This document shows, in pieces, positions 10,922-25,102 of a stretch of DNA of 64,000 bases. Position 1 is the first letter of the stretch. Each line of letters opens with the position of its first letter. Source of the stretch: Anaeromyces robustus (lineage: Eukaryota > Neocallimastigomycota > Neocallimastigomycetes > Neocallimastigales > Neocallimastigaceae); contig MCFG01000046.1 of the NCBI GenBank assembly GCA_002104895.1, forward strand, positions 62,001-126,000. The letters are read 5' to 3'. The position numbers and the translations under genes were made by a program. The notes under the pieces were generated by a model. That model did not search any database and had not been told where the DNA came from. It saw only the letters and a list, made by a program, of their open reading frames with translations.

Positions 10922-11571
10922 GTTATTGTTGTTATTATTATTGTTATTATTAGTATTTATATTATTTAGGTCAATTTCATCCTCTTTATTCTTATTAATA
11001 AGTTTATTAGAACTTTTTATAACAGTCATTTTATCTTTTTCATTTTTTTGGTTTTCTATTTTATTATTATTAACTTTTTCATTTTCTTCAATTTCTTCTA
11101 TATTTTCTTTAATATCTTTGTTAAACAATTTATGTTGATAATATTTAATTTTTTTATTAAAATTATATTCTTCTAAAATCATTATTCTATTAAAATTAGT
11201 TATAGTACTATTTAATAAAGTTTTATTATTGAATTTATTAATAAAAGATTTTATTATTTCTATTAATTTTAAATGTAGTTTTAAATCATATAGAGTTAAA
11301 TAATTTTTTGATGATCTCAATTTTTTATAATAATAATTATTAGGATTTAATTTTTTTGTTTTAGTAGATAGATAGTAATTTTTCCTTTCTTTGTTATCAC
11401 CTTCTTGAATGAATGAATTTTTTAAGAAAATTAAAGTATATTTTTTTATTTTTAATTTGTTATTATTTTTCTTTTTAATTAATCCTTTTATATTATTTAT
11501 TTCTTTATTTATAAATCTATTATTAAATTTTTTATTTAATGATTTATGATTTTTACTATGAGGACTATTAC

Positions 11572-11615
<44 letters not shown>

Positions 11616-11701
11616 GATTTTATGATCCTTGATGATAATTTTGTATCAAATTGACTATTAATTTCCATAGAATTTAAATTTGAATTAGAAGGAGAATATT
11701 G

Positions 11702-11745
<44 letters not shown>

Positions 11746-12470
11746 GTGTATATTTTCTTCCTTCATAATAACTTTTTAAACTATAATGAGTTGATGGATT
11801 TGTATTAAAATAATTTCTTTCAGTTAATCGAGAATTATAACTCATATGATTTCTAAAACGTAAAATATCCATATTTGTTTGTGAATTTCTTCTTTTCCTA
11901 TATTGATGATAAGAATTTGAAAAAGTTGAATTAGAAGATGAGGAAGAAGAAGAAAAACTATTTTGGGTATTAAAATAGGATATAGTGGGTGCAGATATTG
12001 AAGTTTCATTATTTGGATTAGAATTTGAAGGATAAAGAGAAGGTAATGAGGAAGTAGGTGAAAAAGAAGAAGGTGAAAAAGAAGAAGATGGAGGATGATG
12101 ATTAGAATAAGAAGAAGAATTAAAAATAGAAGAAATTTGATTTAAATTTATGTTTTGATCCATTTTTTTATCTTCTTCATAGATAGTATTATTAATCATT
12201 GAAATTTTTTTCTTATCATTTTTTGGAGAAGGTGAATAAAAATAATTTTTACTACCTGATGAAATAGAATATTCATTTGAATGACTATATGGATATGGAT
12301 ATTGTGATGAATTATAATGAGGATAATATGAATGAATATAAATATTATTATTAGGTAATGAAAAAAATTGTTTATTTTCAATAGGTATTGACTTGATATT
12401 ATTATTTTTGGAATCTAATAGTGTCATATCTAATGAAAAAATTAAAGGACTAGGTAAAGAATTACTATAA

Positions 12471-12505
<35 letters not shown>

Positions 12506-13447
12506 GTTATTATTATTATAATTATTATTGTTATTGTTATTATTATTATTATAATTATTCTGATTAGTAATATCATTATTTTCTAAATTTTCAGGAACGG
12601 ATTCCATATTTAATGGATATGGTAAAACTTTCTTTTTAGTAGAATCAAATGTCATTGGAAAAATTAATTCTTTATCTTTATCTTTATCATTATAATTTTC
12701 TGATTCATATTTTTGTTTTGTTATAGTTATTAAATCTTCATTATTATCTTTTTTATTTATATTTTGATTTATATTTATATTTATATTTGATGTTTTTCTT
12801 TTCTTTATTGATGATGACAATTTTGAATCTTCTTCTTTTTTATTACTTTGGTTTTGATTATCATTATGATGATTATTATGACTATGATGATTATGATTAT
12901 AATTAGGATTAAGATGATTATTAGAAATATCTTTTGTAGTATTTATTCTATTTGAAGCGTCTTTATTATCATTATTATTATTATCATTATTATCATTATT
13001 ATCATTATCATTATCAACATTAATATCATTATTATCCTTATTATTATTATTATCATTATTATCATTATTATTATTATTATTATTATTATTTATAGAATAA
13101 TTAATTAAAGATTTACTTTTTACAGAAGTTGAAAAGGATTGTTTATTAAAATCATTAAGTTTATTTGAAATAGAAGATTTTATTGAAAAATTATCAATAA
13201 AGGAATAATCATCAATATTACTATTGGTATTACTAATAGAATAAATGGACATGGATGGATTATTTTTGGATGAATTTAAATTAAGAGAATTTTCTTCAAA
13301 ATCACTTAATATAAAGGAATTTGATATAGGTACATAGGATATATTATCAGAAAATTTAGATGTTTGGTCATCATCATCTTCATTATCATTATCATTATGA
13401 TTATCATCATTATTATCATTAATTTTTTCATTATCAATATCTATAGG

Positions 13448-13491
<44 letters not shown>

Positions 13492-13860
13492 TATCTTCAA
13501 TATTCATATTATTATTAATATCATTTTCATGGGTAATGGATGGTTTAAAATCCATAGGAGGAGGAATTGAAGGAGGTAATGGTGGAGAGGAATTTAATGA
13601 TGATGATGAAATATAAGTCCAACTACTATTATATCCTTTTTGTAATGTTAATTCAGAAGTGTCATTTATGGTTTCATCATTTTTAAATGTATTTGTAGTT
13701 AAAAGTGAAAATGAAAAAGGTGATTTTATAGTTTTTTGAATATTAAAATTAGGTAGTTTTGAAATCATATTGTTTTGAGTTTGATTTTGGGTATCATTAT
13801 TTTCATTAGAGGTATAATTTTTATTGGTATATTTACAAATCATGTTATTATCATTATTTA

Positions 13861-13918
<58 letters not shown>

Positions 13919-13923
13919 TATAC

Positions 13924-13963
<40 letters not shown>

Positions 13964-16469
13964 ATCAAAATTTGATAAATATGATGTTGAAAATTCATGA
14001 TTTAAAATAAAATATATAAAATAAAAACAAAAATCAAAAATTGCTTCTCCTTTTGTTGTCCTATCTGATAATAAATGACTTTTTTTTTTTTTTTTAATTA
14101 TTATTATATTTTTTATTGGTAAATTAAAATTTATAAATAAAAATATTAAATAATTAATAATAAAATATTAATAATATATTAATGGTTATTAATATTTTTA
14201 TATATATTTTATATTTTATATTTTATTTGTTTTTTAGTTTTTTATTTTTTATTATAAATTTATAAAATTTTATTATACCAAAAAGAAAACCAATCATAGC
14301 CTATAGTTAAATAAAGAATTTCTTCAGGATTTAATGATGTATGTATCTTAGTAAAAAAAATATTTTATTTAAAAATAAATAAATCATTTTTATTTTTTTT
14401 TTAAGATTCAAGAAAAAATATTATTAATAAAATATATATTAATTATTTGAAAAAAAAAAAAAATTTTTTTTTTGATATTATATTATTATATTAAATTATA
14501 TAGATATACTTCTCCATCTGCCCATAATGATAATCTTAATAATGAAATAAATAAAGGTGTTCTATCCCATCCTGAAATACAATGAACTAATAACCCAGGA
14601 TTTATACCAATATCCATTGAATTTTGTTGAAGAAGATTTATAAATAATTTCATATAATTTTGGGTTAATTTTACTAATATATATATATGTAAAATAAAGA
14701 AATAATGTATTAAAAAGAGAAAAATTAGTTTATAATATATTATATATAAATAAATATACATATATATATTTTTTACTAAATATTATAATAAGAACAAAAA
14801 ATAATAAAACAAAAAATAAAAAAAAAAATTATAATATAAAGAATAAAATAAAAAAAAATAAAATAAAAAAATTACTAAGATCCCAAGTTTTATATTGATT
14901 CCAATCTATATCTAAATATTTTTTATCATATAATGGAAAATTCAATTCACTATTAATAAAACTTGAAGTCCAATCAATTTTTAAATTTTTTGCTGAATTT
15001 TAAAAACCATTATGTGATGATTATAATTTATATATATAATTACGATATTAATATTATTATTATCGAAATTTTATATTAATAATTCATAAAATTATATATA
15101 TATATATATATATATTTGGCTTTGCCATAGGATTTAAAATCTTACCACAATAATTATTTAATTTAAAAGTTTTAAAATATTCTGATCCAGGATATGGAAC
15201 AATAATTAAATTAGTACCAGATTTTTGATATTGTCTATTAGGTTCACATTTTTCCGATGAAGAAACTGTTAAACCATATTTAATTTTTTTTGTTTCTACC
15301 ATTAAATCTCCAATATATTTTATATTTAATTTATTTAATAATTCAATATCATATTGTCTATATTGTATAATACTATTTCTGAATGAGGTTTCAGCCTCTG
15401 GATTATTACTATATATATATATATTATAATTAATATATTATAATTATTATTATAATTATAATTATTATTATTATTATTATAATTATAATTATAATAAAAA
15501 AAAAGAATTTTTTTTCAAATAAATTAATAAATATTTTTATTATTACCTTGATATTCCATAAATAATTTGTTTCGTTTTCGAATTAAGGGTATTAAGAAGT
15601 ATTTCAGATTCTAAACTTAAAGTTCCTGATCGACATATATTTTTATTTTTATAAAGAATAACTGGTACAACAAAACGTGATCGAACTCTTGATAATCTTG
15701 ATTTCATAAATAATTTTTTTAATTCTTCAGTATTATTAATTTTTTTTAATGGATTATGTATTATTGAAGTTGAAAGTGGGGAAAGTTCTTGTTTATGATG
15801 ATTAGAATTATTAGGTAATTCATCATCTATAGCATATTGAATATCACTTAATACAATACTATCATTAGATTCATTAGAAGAATATGATTCTTTATTATAA
15901 GATTCCATGGTTGGGGTATATAGATTATAATCTAAAAATAAAAATAATAATATTAATTATAGAATTATTGAAATGAAAATTATATATATATATATATATA
16001 ATATTATAATATTCCAAGTATATTAATGATTTTGATTTTAATTTATTAATATTTATATATATATATATATATTTTGCTTTTTTTTTATACTTATATAATA
16101 AATCTTTAATTAAATAAAATATATATATAGATATAATATAATATTTTTCATTAAAAAAAATTTTTTTTTTTTTTTACCTAATAATGCTTTTAATGATTTA
16201 TCTACAATGAAATTATTAAATGAAGTTTCACTTGAATTACGAGGAATAATTGATTGAGATTCATCTAATTTTATAGTTGGTTCAAAACATTCTGTGATAG
16301 GTTTAATATCTTTTTTTTGTTGTTGATGAATTGAAAGATTTGAAAGACTTCTTTTAATTTGGGTTAATGACCAATCTGATAAATCATAATCAACAATAGA
16401 AGAAGAAGAAGGTTTAAAATTAATGGGTATAGAATTAATATCATTTGATGATAAAGAATTAAAATTAAA

Positions 16470-16523
<54 letters not shown>

Positions 16524-18828
16524 GATATTATTATTTTTATTATTATGTGGTATATTTTTATTATTCAAATCTTTTTCTTCATCCTCTTCATCTTCTTCAT
16601 CATCTTTATCATCATCTTGATCTTGATATTCAAGAATAGATTTAATTGTATTATTATCTAAATTATTTTCATTTAATAATGTTGGTTTAAATTGTAATAA
16701 TTGTTCTTGTTCTTGTTGTTGTTGTTGTTGTTCATAATAGTGATAATGACGTTGAGATTGATATGGATGATGATGGGGATGATGATTTGATGAAATTGAT
16801 GGTTGATATTGATCTTGTTGTTGTTTCATAAGATAATTATGATGATGATTATGATTATGATGATGATGATGATTATGATGATGATGATGATTATGATGAT
16901 GATGATGATTATGATGATGATGGTTATGATGATGATGATGATCTGATGTAATTAAAGATGGTTTACTTATTTCAGCTTCATTAATTGCATCTGATGAAAA
17001 ATATTCCATAGATATATCATCCATAATAAAGGGCATTTCATCATTATAGGAAGTTAAATATTTACTTTTATTATGTAAATTATTTATAATATCTTGATCA
17101 TTATTATCATGAAGAGGACTATCATCATCATCAATATTATTATTATTATTATTATTATTATTGATATTAGTATTAGTAAAGTCTAGATTTTTAGATTTTA
17201 TAATATCATCTTTTTGAAATTCAGGATCAAATGAAGAAGTAAAAGTGATATCTTTATTATTATTATTATCATAATAATTATTTTTATTATTTATTGATAA
17301 GGTAGTAGGATTAAAATTAGAATTTAAATTTAATTTTTCTTCTTCTCTAATTATTAAATTATCTTTTTGACCTTTAAGATTATTATTATTTTCATGATGA
17401 TGATCATCATTATTATTATTACTACTTATATTTCCATTTAATTCTATAGATTTTGAAAGAGAATTTGGAAAATACATATGAAAATTTGGATCATTATCCT
17501 TTGGAGAACCTAACATTCCATAAGATATAAATGAAAAGGAATAAGAATTATTATCATCAATAATTTTATCGTAACTAATATTATCAAAACTCATATTATT
17601 CTCATCATTATCTTTATCATTATAATTATCATTATTATTTTCATCATCTTTATTCAAAACAGTATTATCAATTTTTATATTATCATATTTTATATTATTT
17701 CTATTATTGTCATTCATAGTATTTTCTATATCACTAAACCATTTCACATTTTTATTAGTAATATTATTATTTAAATGGGATTGGGATGGTTGTAAGGAAG
17801 ATTGAAAAGTGTATGAATCCGGACTTATTATATTACTTTTATTATTATTATTATTATTTATAGATACTGAATTTCTCTTTTCTTCCCAAAAACTATTTTT
17901 TTGAGTTTTTTTAGGTGAAAGAAAACCATTTTTTATAATATCATTATCCTCTTCTTCTTCTTCACTTTCATTTTTCCTTTTAGTTGCTTTAATATTAAAT
18001 TTATTATCATTCTCGTTATTATTATTACTCTTACTATTATTACTCTTACTATTATCATTTATATTTTTATTTATTTTTTGGTTCTTTTTATTTTCTATTT
18101 TATTTTTATTCATATTTTTTTCCTTCTTATTATTATTATCCTTTTCATTATTATATTCATCTTCTAATTTATATATTTTTCTCCGTATATCTTCAAATTT
18201 TATTATTTTATTTTTCTTTTTTTCTTCCTCATTTTTCTCATTTTCCAAAATAACAATTTTCTCCGGATAAGTATCACAATACTCTCCTTGATTATTCGAT
18301 ATAATTCCAATATGATAATCCTTTTTAAATAATTCTATGCAAGTTTCTTGAATTAGAGAAGTCTTTTATATATATATCATAACATTTATATTTATATATT
18401 ATCACCCCATATAAACAATATATTATTCAACGTATAAAATAAATCCATTTAGAATTATTTTTTTTATTAAATATTTAAAATAAAAATAAAAAAAAAAAAA
18501 AAAGGATATATATATGTACATAAAATAGATATAATAAAATAAAAAAATAAAAATAAATTTATAAAAAAAGACACTTAATTAATATTTTATAACAATTTTA
18601 TGTTTATTTATGGTTTGTGAATTTTATTTATTTATTTTTTTTTTATAAGGTAATAAAAAAAAAATGAACTTTTATTTTTTTTTTTAAAAAAAAATTATAT
18701 TAATATAAAATATTTACATATCGTTCTTTTTCCAAATTTTTATTTAAAAAACTTTTTCCATTTCTATCTGAAATTGCATAGAAATACAATAATTCCTTTA
18801 TATCTTCCAAATCCACAGTACTCTCCAT
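10418..18828 (-). CDS. MTMR14: MTMR14/Jumpy-type phosphoinositide 3-phosphatase, greatly enlarged
   Basis: Eight exons: 18718-18828, 16178-18362, 15547-15931, 15146-15408, 14876-14992, 14510-14673, 14279-14346 and 10418-14078; all GT-AG, about 2317 aa against about 650 in human MTMR14. Conserved blocks in order: IELFKKDYHIGII with TYPEKIVIL (aa about 45-76); SRFVVPVILYKNKNICRSGT (about 850); KYGLTVSSSEK with VPYPGSEYFK (about 950); and the catalytic loop LLVHCISGWDRTPLFISLL (Cys1052, Arg1058, a Cys-x5-Arg site), then WADG, IHTSLNPEEILYL and a DRTTKGEAIFDF block. The family removes the 3-phosphate of PI3P and PI(3,5)P2 and restrains autophagy. About 750 aa of Asn/His/Asp-rich sequence split the N-terminal domain, and a tail of about 1200 aa follows the core, ending in LREYRLKAVRQLFYEA like the family C-terminus. 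The terminal TGGTAA could also be a donor to one more tiny exon. Confidence 0.9.
16838..16941 (-). repeat. His-rich coding tract in the MTMR14-like insert
   Basis: ATGATG trinucleotide repeats on the plus strand encode runs of 2-5 His separated by single Asn, about 28 His within 35 residues. It sits inside the long insert of the N-terminal domain. Such a tract could bind metal ions or be a by-product of repeat expansion. Confidence 0.8.
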
Positions 18829-20135
18829 TTTTTTTTTTATTTATTATTTATTTATTTATTTATTTTTATTTTATTATTTTTATTACTTCTTTTTTCAATT
18901 ATATTATATCTCTAATTAATTTTTAAATATAATTTTTATGTTGACAACTAATATTATATATCTTTAGCTTTTTTTTTCCTTCTTTTTTTCCTCCTTTTTT
19001 TTTTTTTTTCTTTTTCTTTTTCTTTCTTTCTTTTTTTCTTTTTTATTTTATTTTTCTTTCACTTTTACTATTATTGCTATAGCATCATATAAATTAGAAA
19101 CAAAAATTTTTTATAATATTAATTAAATTAAACAAGAAATTGATTAATAAATATATATATATACATATATTTATTATTATAAAAGTATTTTAAATATATA
19201 TATATATATATATATCGTTTATTTATTGAGTTATTTATTTTATAGTGTTATTTTAGAAAAGATTTGTAATTATTGTATATTTAAAATATATGGAATATTA
19301 AAATATCTTAAAATACTAAAAGAAGAAAAAAAAATTTAATATAACCTTAATTACAAAATATGGAATTTTTATATTTTAAGAAAAAAAGATAAATTTAATT
19401 TTAATATTCTTATATATTATAAAAAAAAAATTTTTTTTTATATATATGATTGAAATAATAATTAAATTATTAAATGATTAATAAAAAGTTTTTAATCTTT
19501 CAAGGTCAAGGTATTAATATATAATTTTAATTAAAACTAAAACCATATTTTTATTAGTTATTAATAAACTTCTTTTTTATTCTTAAAGTCACTTCGTTCT
19601 ATGTAAAAAAATCGATAAAAAAAAGTTTTTAAAATACTTATTAATAAAAATAATTTAATATATATAAATATAAAGAAGGAAAAAAATAATGATAATAAAT
19701 GATATTATTTTTATATTTAATCATTTTTTTTAATAATAATAATTTTATCAGTTATTATTATTATTATTTATAGACCTTTTTTTTTATTTTTTATTTTTTA
19801 TTTTATATTATTTTATTTTATTTTTATTTTATATTATTATAATTTTTTTATTTAATATTATATAATAATTATTAATGTCTTTTTTTTTATTCTTTTTTTT
19901 TTTCTATTATATTAATATTTATTTATTTTTTTTATAAATTGTATCTATGATTTATATTTTAAATTAAAATATAAAAATAATAAATAAATAGCATATGAAT
20001 TAAAATTTAAATTAAATTATATGTTTTAATAGATTTTTTAACAATATGAAATTTAAAATTTAAAATTTATTCCTTTTTTTTTTTTTTTTTAATGATTTTT
20101 TTAATTGTATATTTATTATTGATTTAAAAATCATT
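18829..20135. other. Gene-free DNA between the MTMR14-like gene and PKR1
   Basis: A/T-rich DNA with a pyrimidine-rich stretch (about 18968-19070) just upstream of the MTMR14-like start codon, probably its 5' leader or promoter, and TA repeats near 19150-19215. No coding signal. Confidence 0.5.
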
Positions 20136-20848
20136 CTATTTAGTTTTCTTTTCTTCAGTTTGATTTTCATTTTCTTCTTCTTCTTCTTCTTCTTCTTCTT
20201 CCTCATCGAATTCTTTAACAATATCCATTTCATTCATCCACCTAATTTAAAAATTATATTATAAAATAAAATATTCATTATAATATGTTATATATATATT
20301 ACATATTAAGAAAAAATTTAATTAAATATAAAATTGAACAATATATATATAAATATTTAATTAATATTATATAACATTATATTATATATTTGTAATTGAA
20401 AATTATATATTTTTTAAAATAAAATAATAATATAAAAATTTTACTATTACTATTATTATTATTTTATTATATATTTTTAAAATAAAAATAAAAATAAAAT
20501 AAAATAAAATAAAATAAAATAAAATAGAAAGAAATGAAATAATAAAATATAAACATAAATATTTAATTACCATTCTAAGGTAACGAAAAGAAGACCAGTA
20601 ATAATTAAAAGAATAATAATATGAATACTGAATTTGGTAATTATTAAAAGAGCTAATAAGGAAGCGAATAATAAACCGAAAATTATACGAAGGAACATAA
20701 GGATATTATTATCAATACCTTCATTAAAAAGTGATAAAGCTAATGAATTTAAAAGACCTCCTTTTTTTCCAAAATTGATATCGATTTTTTCATTTACATT
20801 GACTTCTTCATTAACTTCTTCAACTTTATTTTCGATATTTTCAGACAT
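20136..20848 (-). CDS. PKR1: V-ATPase assembly factor Pkr1-like ER membrane protein
   Basis: Two exons, 20571-20848 and 20136-20241, joined in phase through a Trp codon (127 aa; yeast Pkr1 has 122). Residues 1-28 are acidic. Then GGLLNSLALSLFNEGIDNN matches the short amphipathic block with L-F-x-x-G that opens the Pkr1 domain. Two hydrophobic segments follow (about residues 48-67 and 71-89), ending in TLEWWMNEMDI, comparable to the W-x-x-N-E at the end of the second span in yeast. The C-terminus is a Glu run followed by TEEKKTK, a possible dilysine-like ER retention tail. In yeast the protein works in the ER with other factors to assemble the membrane sector of the vacuolar proton pump. The family is restricted to fungi, which supports the fungal origin of the window. 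Recognition rests on topology, length and these short motifs. Confidence 0.75.
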
Positions 20849-23004
20849 TTTTACTTTTTGTTTTTATTTTTTATTATTATTATTATTGTTAATATTTAGT
20901 GTTTATGTATAATTTTTTTTTATTAATATTATTTGTATGGATTTATTAAAAAATAAATAAAGAATATTTAAATTAATTAATTAATATTTCTAGATTTCAA
21001 ATTTACTAAATATAATATATGTTATTTAATATTTATATTTCTAAATTTATGTTTTAATAGTAATAATGAAATAATGATATTGATGATAATAATAAAAATT
21101 ATATATATAAAAGAATTTCGCTTGATTTTGATTATGATTTTGATTTTGATTTTGAAATCTTCGTAATTAAAATTTATGAATATAATATTTAAAATTATTA
21201 TTAAAAAAATTATATATATAAAATATACTTACTTATATATTATTTTTATATATTATTTAAATTTTTTTAATTTTTTTTTCTTTTCTTTTTATTTTATTTT
21301 TTAACAAATTTATTTAATTTTTTTTTTCCTTTTTCCTTTTTTTTTTTTTATTTTAAAATTTACATTTAAAATTTAAAATTTATTTTATTTTTTTATTATA
21401 TTTTTATCTTTTATTCAATAAAATTAAAAGAAATGATTAGAAATCAAGCCACATATATTTATGATAAAATTTTAATTATTGGTTGTGGCTTGTGACATTA
21501 TATTTTGATAAAAATTAAAATTTTCATATGAATGATATCATATCATATATTTTTATAATAGAAATAAAGAATAAAGGGATGAATATTATTAATTATAAAT
21601 ATAAAAATATATGTAAATACAATCCAAGAAAAAATTCCTAAAAGAAAATAATATTAATATTTAATAATAAATAATTATTTTTATTCTTATCATTAAAACT
21701 ATTAATTATAGTAATTATAATAATAAAAAATAATTAAATAATAAAAATTTTTCTTTTTATTTTATATATTTTTTATTTCAAAATTAAATAATATATATAT
21801 AAATTCATTTATATTATATTTACATTATATTTATATTATATATTTCATTATATTTATATTAATATTTATATTATATAATAATTATTTAACATTGATCAAA
21901 ACTTAAACAAAAATTATATTAATTATGAAATTTAAATCTATATTAAAAAAAATTTATTTTTTAGTCAGTAAAAGCATCCACAAATTAATTAAAAATTTAT
22001 ATTTTTTTTAATAATATTTATTATAACAATGAATGGACATTAAGAGTTGTGTTATTTACATTTTTATTTGGAATGATAAAAAAAAAGAAAGAAAGAGAGA
22101 AAGAATAATATTATAATCATTACTATATTTATTGATATTAATTAATAGTATTGTTAGTATCGTTTTTATTAAAATTTATAAATATTTATAGTGTGGGTTA
22201 TACATTTATGATAATAATAATATAAGAATAGAAAATTAAACCATTAAAATATAGAATAAATAAATAAATAAATAAAGAAACTAAATTAAAAATTAATAAA
22301 GTAAAAAAAAAAAATGAATAGTAAATTATATTATTATCTTATGTTATATATAAATTTATGTTATATATAAAACCATAATACTCAAAAGCAAAAGATTCAA
22401 ATATGGTTAAAAAACCAAATATTAATATTCATTAAGTTTAAAATTTTTTTTTTTTGCAAAAAGATAAAAAAAAAAAAATACTTGTTTACAATATAAAGTA
22501 ATAAATAATAAATAAATAATTTATTATTGTATATTAAAAAAGAAATTGAATATTAATAATTAATAATTAATAATTAATAATTAATAATTAATAATTAATA
22601 TAAATCCTTTTTAATATTTTAATAAAAAAAATTTTTTTTTTTTAAAATTTTTTATCTTTTAAACTTTTTTTGTAATAGATAAGTTGGAAAAGAGAGGTAA
22701 TTATATTTGAATTAAAATAAGAAATTATTACAATAAAAACTATAATGATTTTAATTGTTATTATTTTATTTTAATTATATAATTATATATATTTATTATT
22801 TTCATTATTTGAAATGAATATTTTATTATATTTTTACAATGCTTTTTTTTTTTTAAAAAAAATTTATATAATTTTTATATATATATATACTTTGAAATGT
22901 TATTTTAAACATTTTTATATTATTATTATATATATATTTAAAAAATATATATATTAATATATATTATATACATGTAATATATAAAATTGAAAAATATTAT
23001 AGAA
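20849..23004. other. Divergent intergenic region between PKR1 and the NASP-like gene
   Basis: About 2.2 kb that must carry the promoters of both divergently transcribed neighbours. It contains GATTTT repeats (about 21123-21154), the CAAGCCACA/TGTGGCTTG inverted pair (21445-21492), an AATAATTAATTAAT array (about 22554-22600) and many A/T runs. No coding signal. Confidence 0.5.
21445..21492. repeat. CAAGCCACA / TGTGGCTTG inverted repeat
   Basis: Nine-base arms at 21445-21453 and 21484-21492. The left arm with its flank (ATCAAGCCACATA) recurs at about 1989-2001, just inside the right end of the MULE relic, which suggests a shared repeat family. Confidence 0.5.
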
Positions 23005-23767
23005 ATGAGTGATTCAAAAGGAAAAAATCCAGAAGAAAATACCAATGATTTAACTCAAGAGGAATTCAATGAATTATATGGAGAAGATACAGAAGAAGTT
23101 TTTGTTGATATTAATGATTTAATTGAATCTGGTACAAAATTTTATGCTTTACAACAATATGATTTAGCAATTGATCGTTATAGTCATGCATTAAATATAT
23201 TGTAAATATTTTTTGTTCAATAATATTTTACACATTAATAAAAAACAACAAATGAATTATTATAAATTAATTACAATTTCAATTTTTTAATTATTATTAA
23301 TTTTTTTTTATTTAAATAAAATGTTAAATTACAAATTAATAATTTTAATTTTGAAATTATTTAATAATTTTATATATATATATATAAAAGAGTTAATCAA
23401 TATGGTGAATTAGCACCACAATGTGCACCAGTATATTATTATTATGGACAAACTCTTTTACAAAAAGCAATTCGTCAAAGTGATGTATTTGGTGAAAAAA
23501 TGGGTGAAAATGTTCAAATACAGGAAGCTTCAGGTATACAATTATAAAAAAATTTTTTTTTTTTTCTTTAATATATATATCTGAATTTATTTAATATTAA
23601 ATATATATTAATTAAATAATATTAATAATAATAATTAAAAAATTAAAAAAAAAAAAAAAAACATTATATTTCAATTTTCATTAATATTATTATTATTTTA
23701 TATGTATAAAATATAATTTAAATTAAAATTTAACAATTATAAATTTTAATAATTTAAATTTTATTAC

Positions 23768-23798
<31 letters not shown>

Positions 23799-24605
23799 TT
23801 TTAAAAATAAAAAATAATAATACAATTAAATAAAAAAATGAAAAATAAAATTAAATTATTACAATAATGATAATAATAATCTTTTATGACAAAAATGATA
23901 ATAATCACAATAATTAAACAATATTAATGATTTAATTATCACAAATTAAAAAGAGGAAATTGCACCAAAAAAATCAATGAACCGTTTTTCATTCCAAGGT
24001 GATGAAGAGGATGGTGATGAAAATGGTGAACAAGAAGAAGATTTATTTGAATCTGCATGGCAAATGTTAGAAATTTGTCGTATTATTTATGAAAAAGATA
24101 CTTCTGAAGAAGGTCAAAAGAAATTAGGTGATGTTATTAAAACACTTGGTGATGTTCATTTAGAAGATGGTAAGAAAGAATAAAATAATATATAAAATAA
24201 CAATAAAATATAATAATGATAGTTAATACTTAATACTTAATAATTATTATATATATTTAACGGTCTGTTTTATCTATCTATCTATCTATCTATATATATA
24301 TATAATAAATATATTTCTTTAATAAAAATTATTTTTTTTTAGGTAATTATATTGAAGCAGCTAAATATTATGAAGATGGTTTAGTTATATTAGAAAAAGT
24401 TTTGGAACCAGAAAATAGAACTTTAGCTGAAGCATATCCTTTTTAAACATATTTAAACATATATAATATAAATATAAATATAAATATAAATATAATAATA
24501 GATATAATTATATTACAAAATATATATATACTTTAAATAAAATAAAAAAAAATTTATCTTTAATTCTTATTATCATATATATTAATAAAATAAAACCATA
24601 AATTC

Positions 24606-24636
<31 letters not shown>

Positions 24637-24673
24637 CAACAAATATAATATAAATATACTTTGGTTACATATA

Positions 24674-24709
<36 letters not shown>

Positions 24710-25071
24710 TATATTTATTTAATTTTGATTTTGAATAAACACTCATTACAAGTTAGCATTGGCATTGGAATGTAATGATCAAGGTGAAAAAGCTTTTAAT
24801 CATGTTAAAAAGGCAATTATTGTATTAAAAAAGAAATTAGAAGCTTTAGAAAAAGCTAATGGTAGTGATAAAGGTAAAGGAAAACAAGCAGCAGATAATG
24901 AAACTATTAATGCACAAGAAGAAATTGAAAGTATTAAAGATCTTATTGTTGATATGAAGAAAAAGGTAATGAAAAGAACTTTTTTTTTATTATTATTATA
25001 AAAAAATCTTTATATTTTTAATATTTTTTTATTTATATATTTTATTATTGAGAATTATATTTTTATTTATG

Positions 25072-25102
<31 letters not shown>

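Noticed and set aside
15117-15140. GC donor at ATG|GCAAAG for exon 4 of the phosphatase gene
   Set aside because: A strong GT donor (G|GTAAGA at 15146/15145) lies upstream and gives the right phase into the next exon.
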